A stretch of 7,414 bases of DNA. Origin: GCA-001735895 sp964488685 (GTDB lineage Bacteria; Pseudomonadota; Gammaproteobacteria; GCA-001735895). The position numbers were made by a program, and so were the translations under genes. Position 1 is the first letter of the stretch; each line of letters begins with the position of its first letter. Where the stretch lies: assembly GCA_964488685.1 (NCBI GenBank), contig CAZAVY010000114.1, positions 1 through 7,414 on the forward strand. Reading direction: 5' to 3'. The notes under the pieces are model-generated. The model saw nothing but the letters and a program-made list of their open reading frames with translations, made no database searches and had not been told where the DNA came from. Shown here piece by piece: positions 1-6,152 of this stretch.

Positions 1-147
1 ATACTTGTGCAGAAACGGGGTACAGCGTTCCATATCGGGAACCAGGTTTACGTCATAGCGGTAGCCGATGTGCTGCCCGATGATTTTTTCACGTTCAGAT
101 TCGACACCATCGCCTCCAAGAAATTGATCAATATCTTGTGTAGCCAT
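1..147 (-). CDS. Unrecognised protein, N-terminal 49 residues only, last visible gene of the gmaS-mgs operon
   Basis: An ATG at 147-145 opens a reading frame that stays open to the left edge, so only 49 codons are visible. It is preceded by TAAGGAGG, four bases from the ATG, whose first three bases are the stop codon of the upstream mgsC-like gene; the gap between the genes is 10 bases. This tight spacing shows it belongs to the same operon. The visible peptide starts MATQDIDQFL, is acidic and then reads GQHIGYRYDVNLVPDMERC. There is no signal peptide or membrane segment. I do not recognise the family. By position one might expect the first N-methylglutamate dehydrogenase subunit (mgdA, sarcosine-oxidase-beta-like), but there is no N-terminal GxGxxG dinucleotide-binding motif in these 49 residues, so I do not assign it. 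That it is a real gene is well supported by the ribosome site and operon position; its function is open. Confidence 0.75.
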   Translation of the reverse strand, partial: MATQDIDQFLGGDGVESEREKIIGQHIGYRYDVNLVPDMERCTPFLHKY

Positions 148-160
148 AACAACCTCCTTA
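148..160 (-). promoter_or_regulatory. Strong Shine-Dalgarno site overlapping the mgsC stop codon
   Basis: On the minus strand the bases read TAAGGAGGTTGTT directly before the ATG at 147. The TAA is the stop of the mgsC-like gene and also the start of the AAGGAGG ribosome site, so termination of one gene and initiation of the next share the same bases. This favours translational coupling and fixes the start of the downstream partial gene. Confidence 0.8.
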
Positions 161-1498
161 GAAACGAGTCATGTCGGGTCGACCGACGGTGTGTTGGGTA
201 CCGGCCATCGGTACCTGGGCACAGGCCGACGCCTCCATCGTCAACGCGGCCAGATCTTCCGGCTCCAGCGAGTGGATGTTGGTCTTGCCACAGGCACGCG
301 CAAATAACTGCGCTTCGATGGTAAGCGTATGCAGGAAGTTATAAACTCGAATTGCAGCCTCATCGGGGTCTAGACGCATACGCAGAAGCGGATCCTGGGT
401 CGCGATACCGACCGGGCAACGGCCGGTATGACAGTGGTAGCAGTAGCCCGCTTCAACACCCATTTCTTTTTCAAAATCGGCTTCCGGGATTGCCTTATTG
501 CAGTTGAGTGCAATCAGCGCGGAGTGACCGATCGCAACCGCGTCGGCGCCGAGCGCCATCGCTTTCGCAAGGTCGGCGCCATTTCGAATTCCGCCGGCGT
601 AAATCAACGTGATTTCGCCTGATTTGCCGACATCATCGAGCGCCTGGCGTGCCTGGCGAATCGCCGCGATCCCGGGAACACCGGTATCCTCGGTCGCAAG
701 ATGCGGTCCCGCACCGGTGCCGCCTTCCATCCCGTCGATATAAATCGAATCGGGACCGGTCTTTGCGGCCATGCGCACATCGTCGTATACGCGCGCGGCA
801 CCCAGTTTCAGCTGGATCGGGATCTGGCCATCAGTCGCTTCACGAACTTCCTGTATTTTCAACGCCAGATCGTCCGGGCCCATCCAGTCGGGATGACGTG
901 CCGGAGAACGCTGATCGATACCAGCCGGCAAAGACCGCATCTCGGCAACCTGGTCGGTTACTTTCTGACCCATCAGGTGGCCACCGAGACCGACCTTGCA
1001 TCCCTGACCGATAAAAAATTCAACCGCGTCGGCAAGACGCAGGTGGTGCGGATTAAATCCGTAACGCGACTGGATACACTGGTAAAACCATTTAGACGAA
1101 TAGCGACGCTCATCCGGAATCATACCGCCTTCGCCGGAACAGGTAGCGGTACCCGCCATGGTGGCGCCACGCGCCAATGCGGTTTTCGCTTCGTAACTCA
1201 GTGCTCCGAAACTCATGCCTGTAATGTATACCGGGATATCGAGCTCCAGCGGCTTCTTCGCGTTTGGACCAATGATGGTTTTGGTCAGACATTTTTCACG
1301 ATAACCCTCGATAACAAAACGCGTCAGGGTACCCGGCATGAAGGTCAGGTCGTCCCAGGTTGGAATCTTTTTGAACAACGAGAATCCACGCATGCGGTAA
1401 CGGCCGAGCTCGGCCTTGATGTGAATATCGTTCATCACCTCGGGTGGGAACATGAAACTGTTTCCCAGGCGATACGGGTCTATTTTTTTATCAGACAT
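158..1498 (-). CDS. mgsC: Glutamate-synthase-like FMN/iron-sulfur subunit; probable N-methylglutamate synthase subunit C (GlxD family)
   Basis: This 446-residue protein corresponds to the FMN-binding synthase domain of glutamate synthase (GltB central domain) as a free-standing cytoplasmic subunit. The FMN TIM-barrel is visible as MSFGALS (95-101), SGEGG (121-125), DGMEGGTGAGP (255-265) and AGGIRNGADLAKAMALGADA (301-320). A cysteine cluster follows at C353, C356 and C361, ending in CPVGIATQDP, which is the 3Fe-4S region in glutamate synthases. In the N-methylglutamate pathway it would use 2-oxoglutarate and the methylamine moiety delivered from gamma-glutamylmethylamide to form N-methylglutamate; as GlxD it would be a less defined glutamate-synthase-like protein. 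The start ATG has a GGAGA site nine bases upstream. It sits 29 bases after the beta-helix subunit and 10 before the next gene. Family assignment is firm; the exact substrate is inferred from neighbours. Confidence 0.88.
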   Translation of the reverse strand: MSDKKIDPYRLGNSFMFPPEVMNDIHIKAELGRYRMRGFSLFKKIPTWDDLTFMPGTLTRFVIEGYREKCLTKTIIGPNAKKPLELDIPVYITGMSFGALSYEAKTALARGATMAGTATCSGEGGMIPDERRYSSKWFYQCIQSRYGFNPHHLRLADAVEFFIGQGCKVGLGGHLMGQKVTDQVAEMRSLPAGIDQRSPARHPDWMGPDDLALKIQEVREATDGQIPIQLKLGAARVYDDVRMAAKTGPDSIYIDGMEGGTGAGPHLATEDTGVPGIAAIRQARQALDDVGKSGEITLIYAGGIRNGADLAKAMALGADAVAIGHSALIALNCNKAIPEADFEKEMGVEAGYCYHCHTGRCPVGIATQDPLLRMRLDPDEAAIRVYNFLHTLTIEAQLFARACGKTNIHSLEPEDLAALTMEASACAQVPMAGTQHTVGRPDMTRF

Positions 1499-1527
1499 GT
1501 AAATTTCTCCAGGATAGTAGCCGGCGC

Positions 1528-2361
1528 CTAGAGCACCAGCTTCTTCTCACTAGGTTCGAGGTTGTCGTAGTTCCACAACTGCTTGCCGGAAGTCAGTTTG
1601 ACCATGTTTTCGGCGCCTTTAGGTGCCGACATGCCATACTGGGACAACTTGCCTTCGAGATAACGCCTATCGAGATCGGTCATTTCGGTTTCGACACAGT
1701 CGACCCCGAGGCTCGCAATCTTGCCGCCAACATAAATCGTTCCGTCGTACATCGAATCGCCGAGGTTATCGCCGGCATCACCGAGGATAATCATGCGACC
1801 ACGCTGCATCATGAAGCCGGTAAAGGCACCGACGCTGTCGCCGACGATGATGGTGCCACCCTTCTGGTCGATACCAACGCGCGCGCCCGCCTGCCCTTTA
1901 CAGACCAGGTCGCCGCCACGAATCGCGGCGCCGAACAGCGAACCGGCGTTCTTTTCAATCACGACCCGACCCGCCATCATGTTTTCTGCGCAGGACCAGC
2001 CAACCCGTCCAGAGATGTGCACGTTGGCACCGTCGATCAGACCGCAACCGAAGTAACCGAGGCTGCCTCCGAAGTACAGATTCAGGCGATTTAAAATTCC
2101 GACGCCGAGCGAATGCTTGGCGCGCGGGTTTTGCACGGTAATGGTGCCGTGACCGGATTTCATCAATTCGCGAATCCGGATATTGATTTCAGATATCTCC
2201 ATATCCGCGGCATCGAATTCTGATGATTTTTCAAAATCAACTTCGTAGGCCCAGGGATAGGTGTAATTTTCTTCCTCGGTGGCCGAGAAAAAACGCTGCT
2301 GAGTCCGACCTCCGAGCTGTTCCTGATGTAGCCCCATGTCATGGGATGTTACGCCGCCCAT
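1528..2361 (-). CDS. mgsB: GltB C-terminal-like beta-helix subunit (GXGXG motif); probable N-methylglutamate synthase subunit B (GlxC family)
   Basis: The 277-residue protein matches the C-terminal right-handed beta-helix domain of glutamate synthase alpha subunits. Regular glycine-rich turns run from about 85 to 215, for example VHISGRVGWSCAENMMAGRV (114-133), SLFGAAIRGGDLVCKGQAGA (141-160), GGTIIVGDSVGAF (168-180) and GRMIILGDAGDNLGDSMYDG (188-207). The domain is structural in glutamate synthase, bracing the ammonia channel between the amidotransferase and FMN sites, so this subunit is expected to hold together the flanking gene products. Its ATG lies 13 bases inside the end of the amidotransferase gene, with GGAGG seven bases upstream, so translation is probably coupled. 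The first 60 residues are not part of the repeat pattern and look like a linker. A second in-frame Met at residue 9 is a less likely start because the ribosome site favours the first. Confidence 0.87.
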   Translation of the reverse strand: MGGVTSHDMGLHQEQLGGRTQQRFFSATEEENYTYPWAYEVDFEKSSEFDAADMEISEINIRIRELMKSGHGTITVQNPRAKHSLGVGILNRLNLYFGGSLGYFGCGLIDGANVHISGRVGWSCAENMMAGRVVIEKNAGSLFGAAIRGGDLVCKGQAGARVGIDQKGGTIIVGDSVGAFTGFMMQRGRMIILGDAGDNLGDSMYDGTIYVGGKIASLGVDCVETEMTDLDRRYLEGKLSQYGMSAPKGAENMVKLTSGKQLWNYDNLEPSEKKLVL

Positions 2362-3287
2362 ACCTTCACCTCCCCCTGATAAGGATCCCAGGTGTCAATT
2401 TCACGCGGGAAAATACTTCGAATCGCGACCTCTTCCGAAGCCAGGCCGACAAATTCGTCGCTCTCGTAGAGCACCATCGGCTTAGCTCCCATGACGTCTT
2501 TTGCCATGCCCAGTTGATTGCCGGTCGCAACAAGATAGGTAAAAACACCGTCCAATTCGCCGATCGAGCGCGACATCGCTGCCTCGAGTTCATCACCGTT
2601 GTCGATACGATCAGCGATGTACACCGCGATCAGTTCCGAGTCACAATTGGACACGAAACGATGACCACGACGTTCGAAATCGCGCCGATTGGTCCAGTAG
2701 TTGGTCAACTGACCATTGTGGACAACCGACACGTCGTTGAAGGGATAAGCCCAGTAGGGATGTGCAGAACGAATATCGACATCCGATTCGGTTGCCATAC
2801 GCGTGTGGCCAATCGCATGGGTGCCGACGAAACCATTCAATCCATATTGATCGGAAACGACGGCTGCATCGCCCAGATCCTTGATCAGCTCAAGTGCCTT
2901 ACCCACGGATAAAATTTCCACGCCCTCGAGATCTTCGATGTAATCGATCAGGCGTTTCAGATCGCCATCAAATTTGAAGTGATAACGAAACGCGTACTCA
3001 GTCGCGTCTTCCCTGGCGGTGATATCCGCAGCCATTTCCTGCATGCGCGCATCGACCGCTTGCTTGCGCTCCACCACCAGACGATGAATATCGAATCCGG
3101 TCTTCATTTCTTCCTGCTCGGCAACTTTGAATCGCAATACATGCACGCCTTCCTCGCCTTTCCCATATAGCGCAAAACCGGTCGAGTCGGGCCCACGATG
3201 CTTCAACGCCTGCAGCATCTGGGTCATCTCGGTACCGATATCGCTGGTAACACCGCCTCTCCAGATAAGTCCCGCAATACCACACAT
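2349..3287 (-). CDS. mgsA: Class II glutamine amidotransferase (GlxB type); probable N-methylglutamate synthase subunit A
   Basis: The 312-residue protein begins MCGIAGLIW, so Cys2 becomes the N-terminal nucleophile after Met removal, the hallmark of Ntn-type amidotransferases. Further active-site motifs are RGPDSTG (31-37), GHTRMAT (160-166), HNGQLTN (190-196) and SNCDSE (213-218). It would hydrolyse the amide of glutamine, or of gamma-glutamylmethylamide in the N-methylglutamate pathway, and pass the amine to the FMN subunit. About 120 residues separate RGPDSTG from GHTRMAT, far more than the roughly 40 in GlmS-like enzymes; the insert is charged and mostly helical-looking, and I believe GlxB-type proteins share it. 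The ATG has GGAGG eight bases upstream. The gene follows the ligase gene by 101 bases and overlaps the beta-helix gene by 13 bases. Enzyme class is certain; methylamine specificity is inferred from context. Confidence 0.9.
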   Translation of the reverse strand: MCGIAGLIWRGGVTSDIGTEMTQMLQALKHRGPDSTGFALYGKGEEGVHVLRFKVAEQEEMKTGFDIHRLVVERKQAVDARMQEMAADITAREDATEYAFRYHFKFDGDLKRLIDYIEDLEGVEILSVGKALELIKDLGDAAVVSDQYGLNGFVGTHAIGHTRMATESDVDIRSAHPYWAYPFNDVSVVHNGQLTNYWTNRRDFERRGHRFVSNCDSELIAVYIADRIDNGDELEAAMSRSIGELDGVFTYLVATGNQLGMAKDVMGAKPMVLYESDEFVGLASEEVAIRSIFPREIDTWDPYQGEVKVWAA

Positions 3288-3344
3288 AAGAATTTCCTCC
3301 TGAAAATTTCAACATCTGACTGCCGTGGCAGCCTTAACTTTAGG

Positions 3345-3372
3345 CCCGGGCGCCGCCGATACCGGCACCGGG
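3345..3372 (-). other. Possible mRNA hairpin between the gmaS-like and mgsA-like genes
   Basis: Bases 3345-3349 (CCCGG) pair with 3368-3372 (CCGGG), and 3355-3358 (GCCG) pair with 3363-3366 (CGGC) around a four-base loop, with a five-versus-one-base internal asymmetry. There is no T-run after it in the minus direction, so it is not a standard terminator. It lies just after the ligase stop codon and could stabilise the upstream message or damp read-through into the mgs genes. Pairing is read by eye only. Confidence 0.35.
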
Positions 3373-3388
3373 TAAACATGAAACAGAC

Positions 3389-4858
3389 CTATGGCAGACA
3401 GTCGAGATACATCTCTATATCCCAGTCGGTAACGGTTGCGTTGTACTTCTCCCACTCGTCGCGCTTGTAATGCTCGAAAACCCGGTACATCTCGCCGGGC
3501 ATGGAGGATTTGATGACTTCATCGTTGCGCAGTTCTTCGAGCGCTTCGCCCAGCGACATCGGCAATTTCTCGACCTGCTTACCGGCATCGATGGCTTCGT
3601 AAATGTTACGTTCTTCGGCTTCACCCGGATCGAGGTCGTTGTCGATCCCATCGTCGAAGGCTTTCAATAGCGCCGAACCCATCAGGTAAGGATTCACCAT
3701 CGAATCCACCGAACGGTATTCGAAGCGACCCGGCGCCGATACGCGCAACGCACAGGTGCGATTCTGGTAACCCCAGTCGGCGAAGATCGGCGCCCAGAAA
3801 CCGGTATCCCAGAGGCGGCGGTAGGAGTTAACCGTGGAGGAACCAATCGATGTCAACGCCCCGAGGTGCTTGATGACGCCACCGATCGATTGCAGACCGA
3901 TCGGGCCCGGGGCACGCTCATCAATAGCAGGGTCGGGCATAAACGTGTTTTCACCACCGACACGATAGGTGAAGGCGCCTTCCATTCCCGGCAGGGATTC
4001 CATGCCCAGTTTATTCACCTCGTCTTCACCGCCGCGCCACAGCGACATGTTGTGGTGACAACCGGAAGCTGAAACGCCCATAAACGGCTTGGACATGAAG
4101 CAGGCGATTAAATTGTCTTCACGCGCAACTTGAGCACAGATCTGGCGATAGGTAGTGAGACGATCCGCATTTCGCAGCACATCGTCAAACTGCGTATTCA
4201 GTTCCAACTGGCCGGGCGCGTCTTCATGGTCGCCCTGGATGATATCGAGACCCATTTGAATCGAGTATTCGATGACTTTCATGAACGAAGGACGCAGCTC
4301 TTCAAACTGGTCGATGTGGTAACAGTTTGGTTTGGTGACGCCACCGTCCGGCTTGCCATCTTCGCCGCGCTTCAACCACATCATTTCAGGTTCGGTGCCA
4401 CAACGCATTTCCAGCCCATGTTTATCCTGAAACTCATGGTGGATACGGCGCAAGTTACCGCGGCAATCGGAGGTTAGCACGCCACCTGGATTCTCACGCT
4501 CTTCGCGGTTGCGAAACAGGGTGCAGAATACGCGACCGATACGCTTGTCCCAGGGTAGTTGGCAAAAGGTCTCCGGATCGGGGATACCGACCAGTTCTGA
4601 CGACTCGGGTCCATAGCCGATGTAGTTACCGTGGCGGTCGACAAACAGGTTCGCGGTCGAACCATAAACCAGCTGGAAGCCTTTTTCTGCAAGTCGCTCC
4701 CAGTGTGCGGCAGGTATGCCTTTACCGACAATGCGTCCGGTAACGGAAATAAACTGGTAGTAAATATAATCGACACCGGTTTCCTTGATCTTTTCAGCAA
4801 CCTGTTTAACCAGTTCGGCGCGCCCCGGCGCTTCTACATGTGCTTGTAATTCGGTCAT
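3389..4858 (-). CDS. gmaS: Glutamine-synthetase-family ligase; probable gamma-glutamylmethylamide synthetase
   Basis: The 489-residue protein belongs to the glutamine synthetase superfamily and should join an amine to the gamma-carboxyl of glutamate using ATP. Visible motifs are GTEPEMMW (154-161, metal-binding glutamates), GDHEDAPGQLELN (209-221), SGCHHNMSLW (265-274), STVNSYRRLW (341-350), NRTCALRVS (366-374) and RFEYRSVDSMVNPY (378-391). The second histidine of the usual MHxH metal/ATP motif is replaced by Asn270. Linkage to mgsABC-type genes and to a tdm-like gene favours methylamine as the amine, giving gamma-glutamylmethylamide; a GlnT-type glutamine synthetase is the alternative. The start is placed at the ATG at 4858 because TTGGAGGG sits five bases upstream. 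A longer frame begins at a TTG at 4870, but that codon is part of the ribosome site itself. This is the first gene of the minus-strand operon. Confidence 0.85.
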   Translation of the reverse strand: MTELQAHVEAPGRAELVKQVAEKIKETGVDYIYYQFISVTGRIVGKGIPAAHWERLAEKGFQLVYGSTANLFVDRHGNYIGYGPESSELVGIPDPETFCQLPWDKRIGRVFCTLFRNREERENPGGVLTSDCRGNLRRIHHEFQDKHGLEMRCGTEPEMMWLKRGEDGKPDGGVTKPNCYHIDQFEELRPSFMKVIEYSIQMGLDIIQGDHEDAPGQLELNTQFDDVLRNADRLTTYRQICAQVAREDNLIACFMSKPFMGVSASGCHHNMSLWRGGEDEVNKLGMESLPGMEGAFTYRVGGENTFMPDPAIDERAPGPIGLQSIGGVIKHLGALTSIGSSTVNSYRRLWDTGFWAPIFADWGYQNRTCALRVSAPGRFEYRSVDSMVNPYLMGSALLKAFDDGIDNDLDPGEAEERNIYEAIDAGKQVEKLPMSLGEALEELRNDEVIKSSMPGEMYRVFEHYKRDEWEKYNATVTDWDIEMYLDCLP

Positions 4859-4998
4859 GCTACCCTCCAACGGTTAGAGACATATGATTCATCTACCTTC
4901 GGTTCTATGATCAACTCAGCCGGTTTATGTGCATTGATTTTCACCAGAAAACTCTTTGATTCACTGCCCAGAATACGATTCGAGTGAACCAGACAGGC

Positions 4999-5014
4999 TG
5001 CAATGGTATACCCA
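4999..5014 (-). promoter_or_regulatory. Weak sigma-54-like promoter candidate for the gmaS operon, overlapping a GGTATACC palindrome
   Basis: On the minus strand TGGGTATACCATTGCA has the GG-N10-GC spacing and the TGG and TTGCA ends of a -24/-12 sigma-54 promoter, but the bases after TGG do not match the CACG consensus. It points towards the gmaS-like gene and would leave a leader of about 130 bases. The same bases contain the palindrome GGTATACC (5005-5012), which could instead be a regulator site; FadR-family NanR binds GGTATA units. Chance is a real possibility. Confidence 0.25.
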
Positions 5015-5050
5015 TCAGATCACACAAAACAAGACCTAAAGCGCGTTTTT

Positions 5051-5058
5051 TTGTACAA
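5051..5058. promoter_or_regulatory. TTGTACAA palindrome, possible regulator half-site or site
   Basis: A perfect 8-base palindrome TTGTACAA lies 22 bases to the left of the larger dyad at 5080-5114. Its core resembles the GTAC core in the sites at 5355-5377. On its own it is short enough to occur by chance; the similarity to the other elements is the reason to list it. Confidence 0.3.
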
Positions 5059-5079
5059 CTTGAGCTGTAAACACTGATT

Positions 5080-5114
5080 TTAATGGACCAATTATTTAAT
5101 AGCAGGTCCAATAA
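5080..5114. promoter_or_regulatory. Inverted repeat, candidate operator
   Basis: TTAATGGACC at 5080-5089 is the inverted partner of GGTCCAATAA at 5105-5114, ten bases per arm with one mismatch. The GGACC cores are centred about 20 bases apart, roughly two helical turns, so two protein protomers or dimers could bind the same face of DNA. It lies in the middle of the divergent region, 222 bases from the gmaS-like start and about 295 from the regulator start. The adjacent GntR-family protein is the obvious candidate binder, but this is inference. Confidence 0.45.
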
Positions 5115-5354
5115 TCCTGTTACCCGGTTCCCTGAGAATTGCTACTAATCGCTTTCTTGATAGCGAGAATCTAATTTTTTTATTTATGTTTCAATGACTT
5201 GAAAATTGATAGCGTAGCTCCAGCCAATCTCTATCCGCATCACTCAAACCTGATTTAAAGCGCGAATACGTGGATGCCAATTTAATAGATTATTAGTGCA
5301 CTCGAATCCAATTTTTGACTATAAGGCTTGATTTGAGCGTCTGACAAGCGCACT

Positions 5355-5377
5355 ATTGTACCAATTTAGAGTACCAA
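5355..5377. promoter_or_regulatory. Candidate autoregulatory operator: ATTGTACCAAT dyad plus second GTACCAA copy
   Basis: ATTGTACCAAT (5355-5365) is an ATTG/CAAT inverted repeat with a three-base centre, the layout of many FadR-family operators such as the PdhR and LldR types. A second GTACCAA copy at 5371-5377 lies 13 bases downstream of the first at 5358-5364. The pair ends about 31 bases before the regulator's start codon, a good position for self-repression. Confidence 0.45.
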
Positions 5378-5408
5378 AATTACACCGAAAACCCTGGAGC
5401 CAGAAGGC

Positions 5409-6152
5409 TTGAAATCATCAGATAGTAATACCCAGTCTGTAACAAACATGGACGCGAGATCATCTCAAAAATGGGACGGAATCCGTGTGGGCGTAACCAC
5501 CAGCAACGTTGCCGCACAGTTGCGCCGCCGGATTCTGGAAGGTGATTACAGCTACGAAGAGCGATTGCCCGCAGAACGGAACCTCGCCGAGGAATTTGGT
5601 GTGTCACGCGGTACTATCCGCTCGGTATTGCAAATCCTCGAACAACAACACCTGGTAACGCGCCAGATCGGCAGCGGCACTTATGTGTCACACAAAGAGG
5701 TTACCAACCAACAGGAAATATCGAGCGTTACCAGCCCGATCGAAATGGTCGAAGTTCGAATTGCGATCGAACCGCAGATGGTCAGGCTGGCAATTGCCAA
5801 CTCGAGCTCCCGTGATCTGGACGGGTTGCGTGACGCACTGCGACTTTGTGAAGCCTGCGATGGTAACTCGGAGAAATTTGCGCGTGCCGATACTGCTTTT
5901 CACATGGCGCTGGCCCATTGCTCCAGGAACAAATTGATGTACTGGCTGTATGAGCGCATCAGCGAAGTGCGTCGCCACTCGCAATGGCGTAGCATGAAAG
6001 CCAGGCTTCTGACACCCGAACGGATGGGTTATTACAATCGCCAGCACCGGTCGCTATACGAGGCAATCTCGGCGCGCGATACCGCACGTGCGGTCAGGCT
6101 TATCAAGGACCATTTGTATGGCGTGCAGGACGACCTGCTGGAATCCGACTAA
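5409..6152 (+). CDS. GntR-family transcriptional regulator, FadR subfamily (FCD domain)
   Basis: The 247-residue protein has an N-terminal winged helix-turn-helix (about 32-95; LPAERNLAEEFGVSRGTIRS at 53-72, wing QIGSGTYVS at 86-94) and a C-terminal all-helical FCD ligand domain (about 110-240). Likely metal/ligand residues are D161 and H165 (DTAFH), H213 and H235, the usual Asp-x3-His...His...His pattern, so it probably senses a small carboxylate or a pathway intermediate. It sits between the gmaS-mgs operon and the tdm-like gene and likely controls both. The start shown is TTG at 5409, with GGAG nine bases upstream; the alternative ATG at 5448 has no clear ribosome site but loses only 13 non-domain residues. 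Its TAA abuts the next gene's ATG with no gap, so the two are cotranscribed and probably translationally coupled. The effector cannot be read from sequence. Confidence 0.9.
   Translation: MKSSDSNTQSVTNMDARSSQKWDGIRVGVTTSNVAAQLRRRILEGDYSYEERLPAERNLAEEFGVSRGTIRSVLQILEQQHLVTRQIGSGTYVSHKEVTNQQEISSVTSPIEMVEVRIAIEPQMVRLAIANSSSRDLDGLRDALRLCEACDGNSEKFARADTAFHMALAHCSRNKLMYWLYERISEVRRHSQWRSMKARLLTPERMGYYNRQHRSLYEAISARDTARAVRLIKDHLYGVQDDLLESD

Larger units (their letters stand above)
4859..5408. other. Divergent intergenic regulatory region, no gene seen
   Basis: About 550 bases separate the divergent gmaS-like and GntR-family genes. The stretch is visibly more AT-rich than the flanking genes and has no supported open reading frame. 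It holds the ribosome site of the gmaS-like gene, several dyads resembling FadR-family operators (around 5005, 5051, 5080-5114 and 5355-5377), and two 9-base direct repeats: TAAAGCGCG at 5037 and 5256, and TTGATAGCG at 5157 and 5206. Promoters for both operons must lie here. I do not see an unambiguous sigma-70 promoter in either direction. Confidence 0.7.

Noticed and set aside
701..1531. Long open frame on the plus strand opposite the mgsC-like gene
   Set aside because: It is antisense to a gene with clear FMN and Fe-S motifs; its own translation has no recognisable motif and no good ribosome site. Similar antisense frames at 2223-2912, 4130-4477 and 5688-6047 are rejected for the same reason.
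158..4858. Ordinary glutamine synthetase plus glutamate synthase (GS-GOGAT) operon
   Set aside because: The synthase is split into three short subunits without a GltD partner in view, and linkage to a tdm-like gene favours the methylamine pathway, though ammonia specificity cannot be fully excluded from sequence.
4859..4870. Upstream TTG start of the ligase giving four more residues
   Set aside because: The TTG lies within TTGGAGGG, which is the ribosome site for the ATG at 4858.
5037..5052. GCGCG followed by a T-run as a rho-independent terminator on the plus strand
   Set aside because: There is no stable stem before the T-run and no plus-strand gene upstream of it to terminate.
5315..5356. 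Sigma-70 promoter for the regulator from TTGACT (5315) or TTGATT (5328)
   Set aside because: No acceptable -10 box lies 16-18 bases from TTGACT; CACTAT after TTGATT matches only half of the consensus, so I do not list it as a feature.
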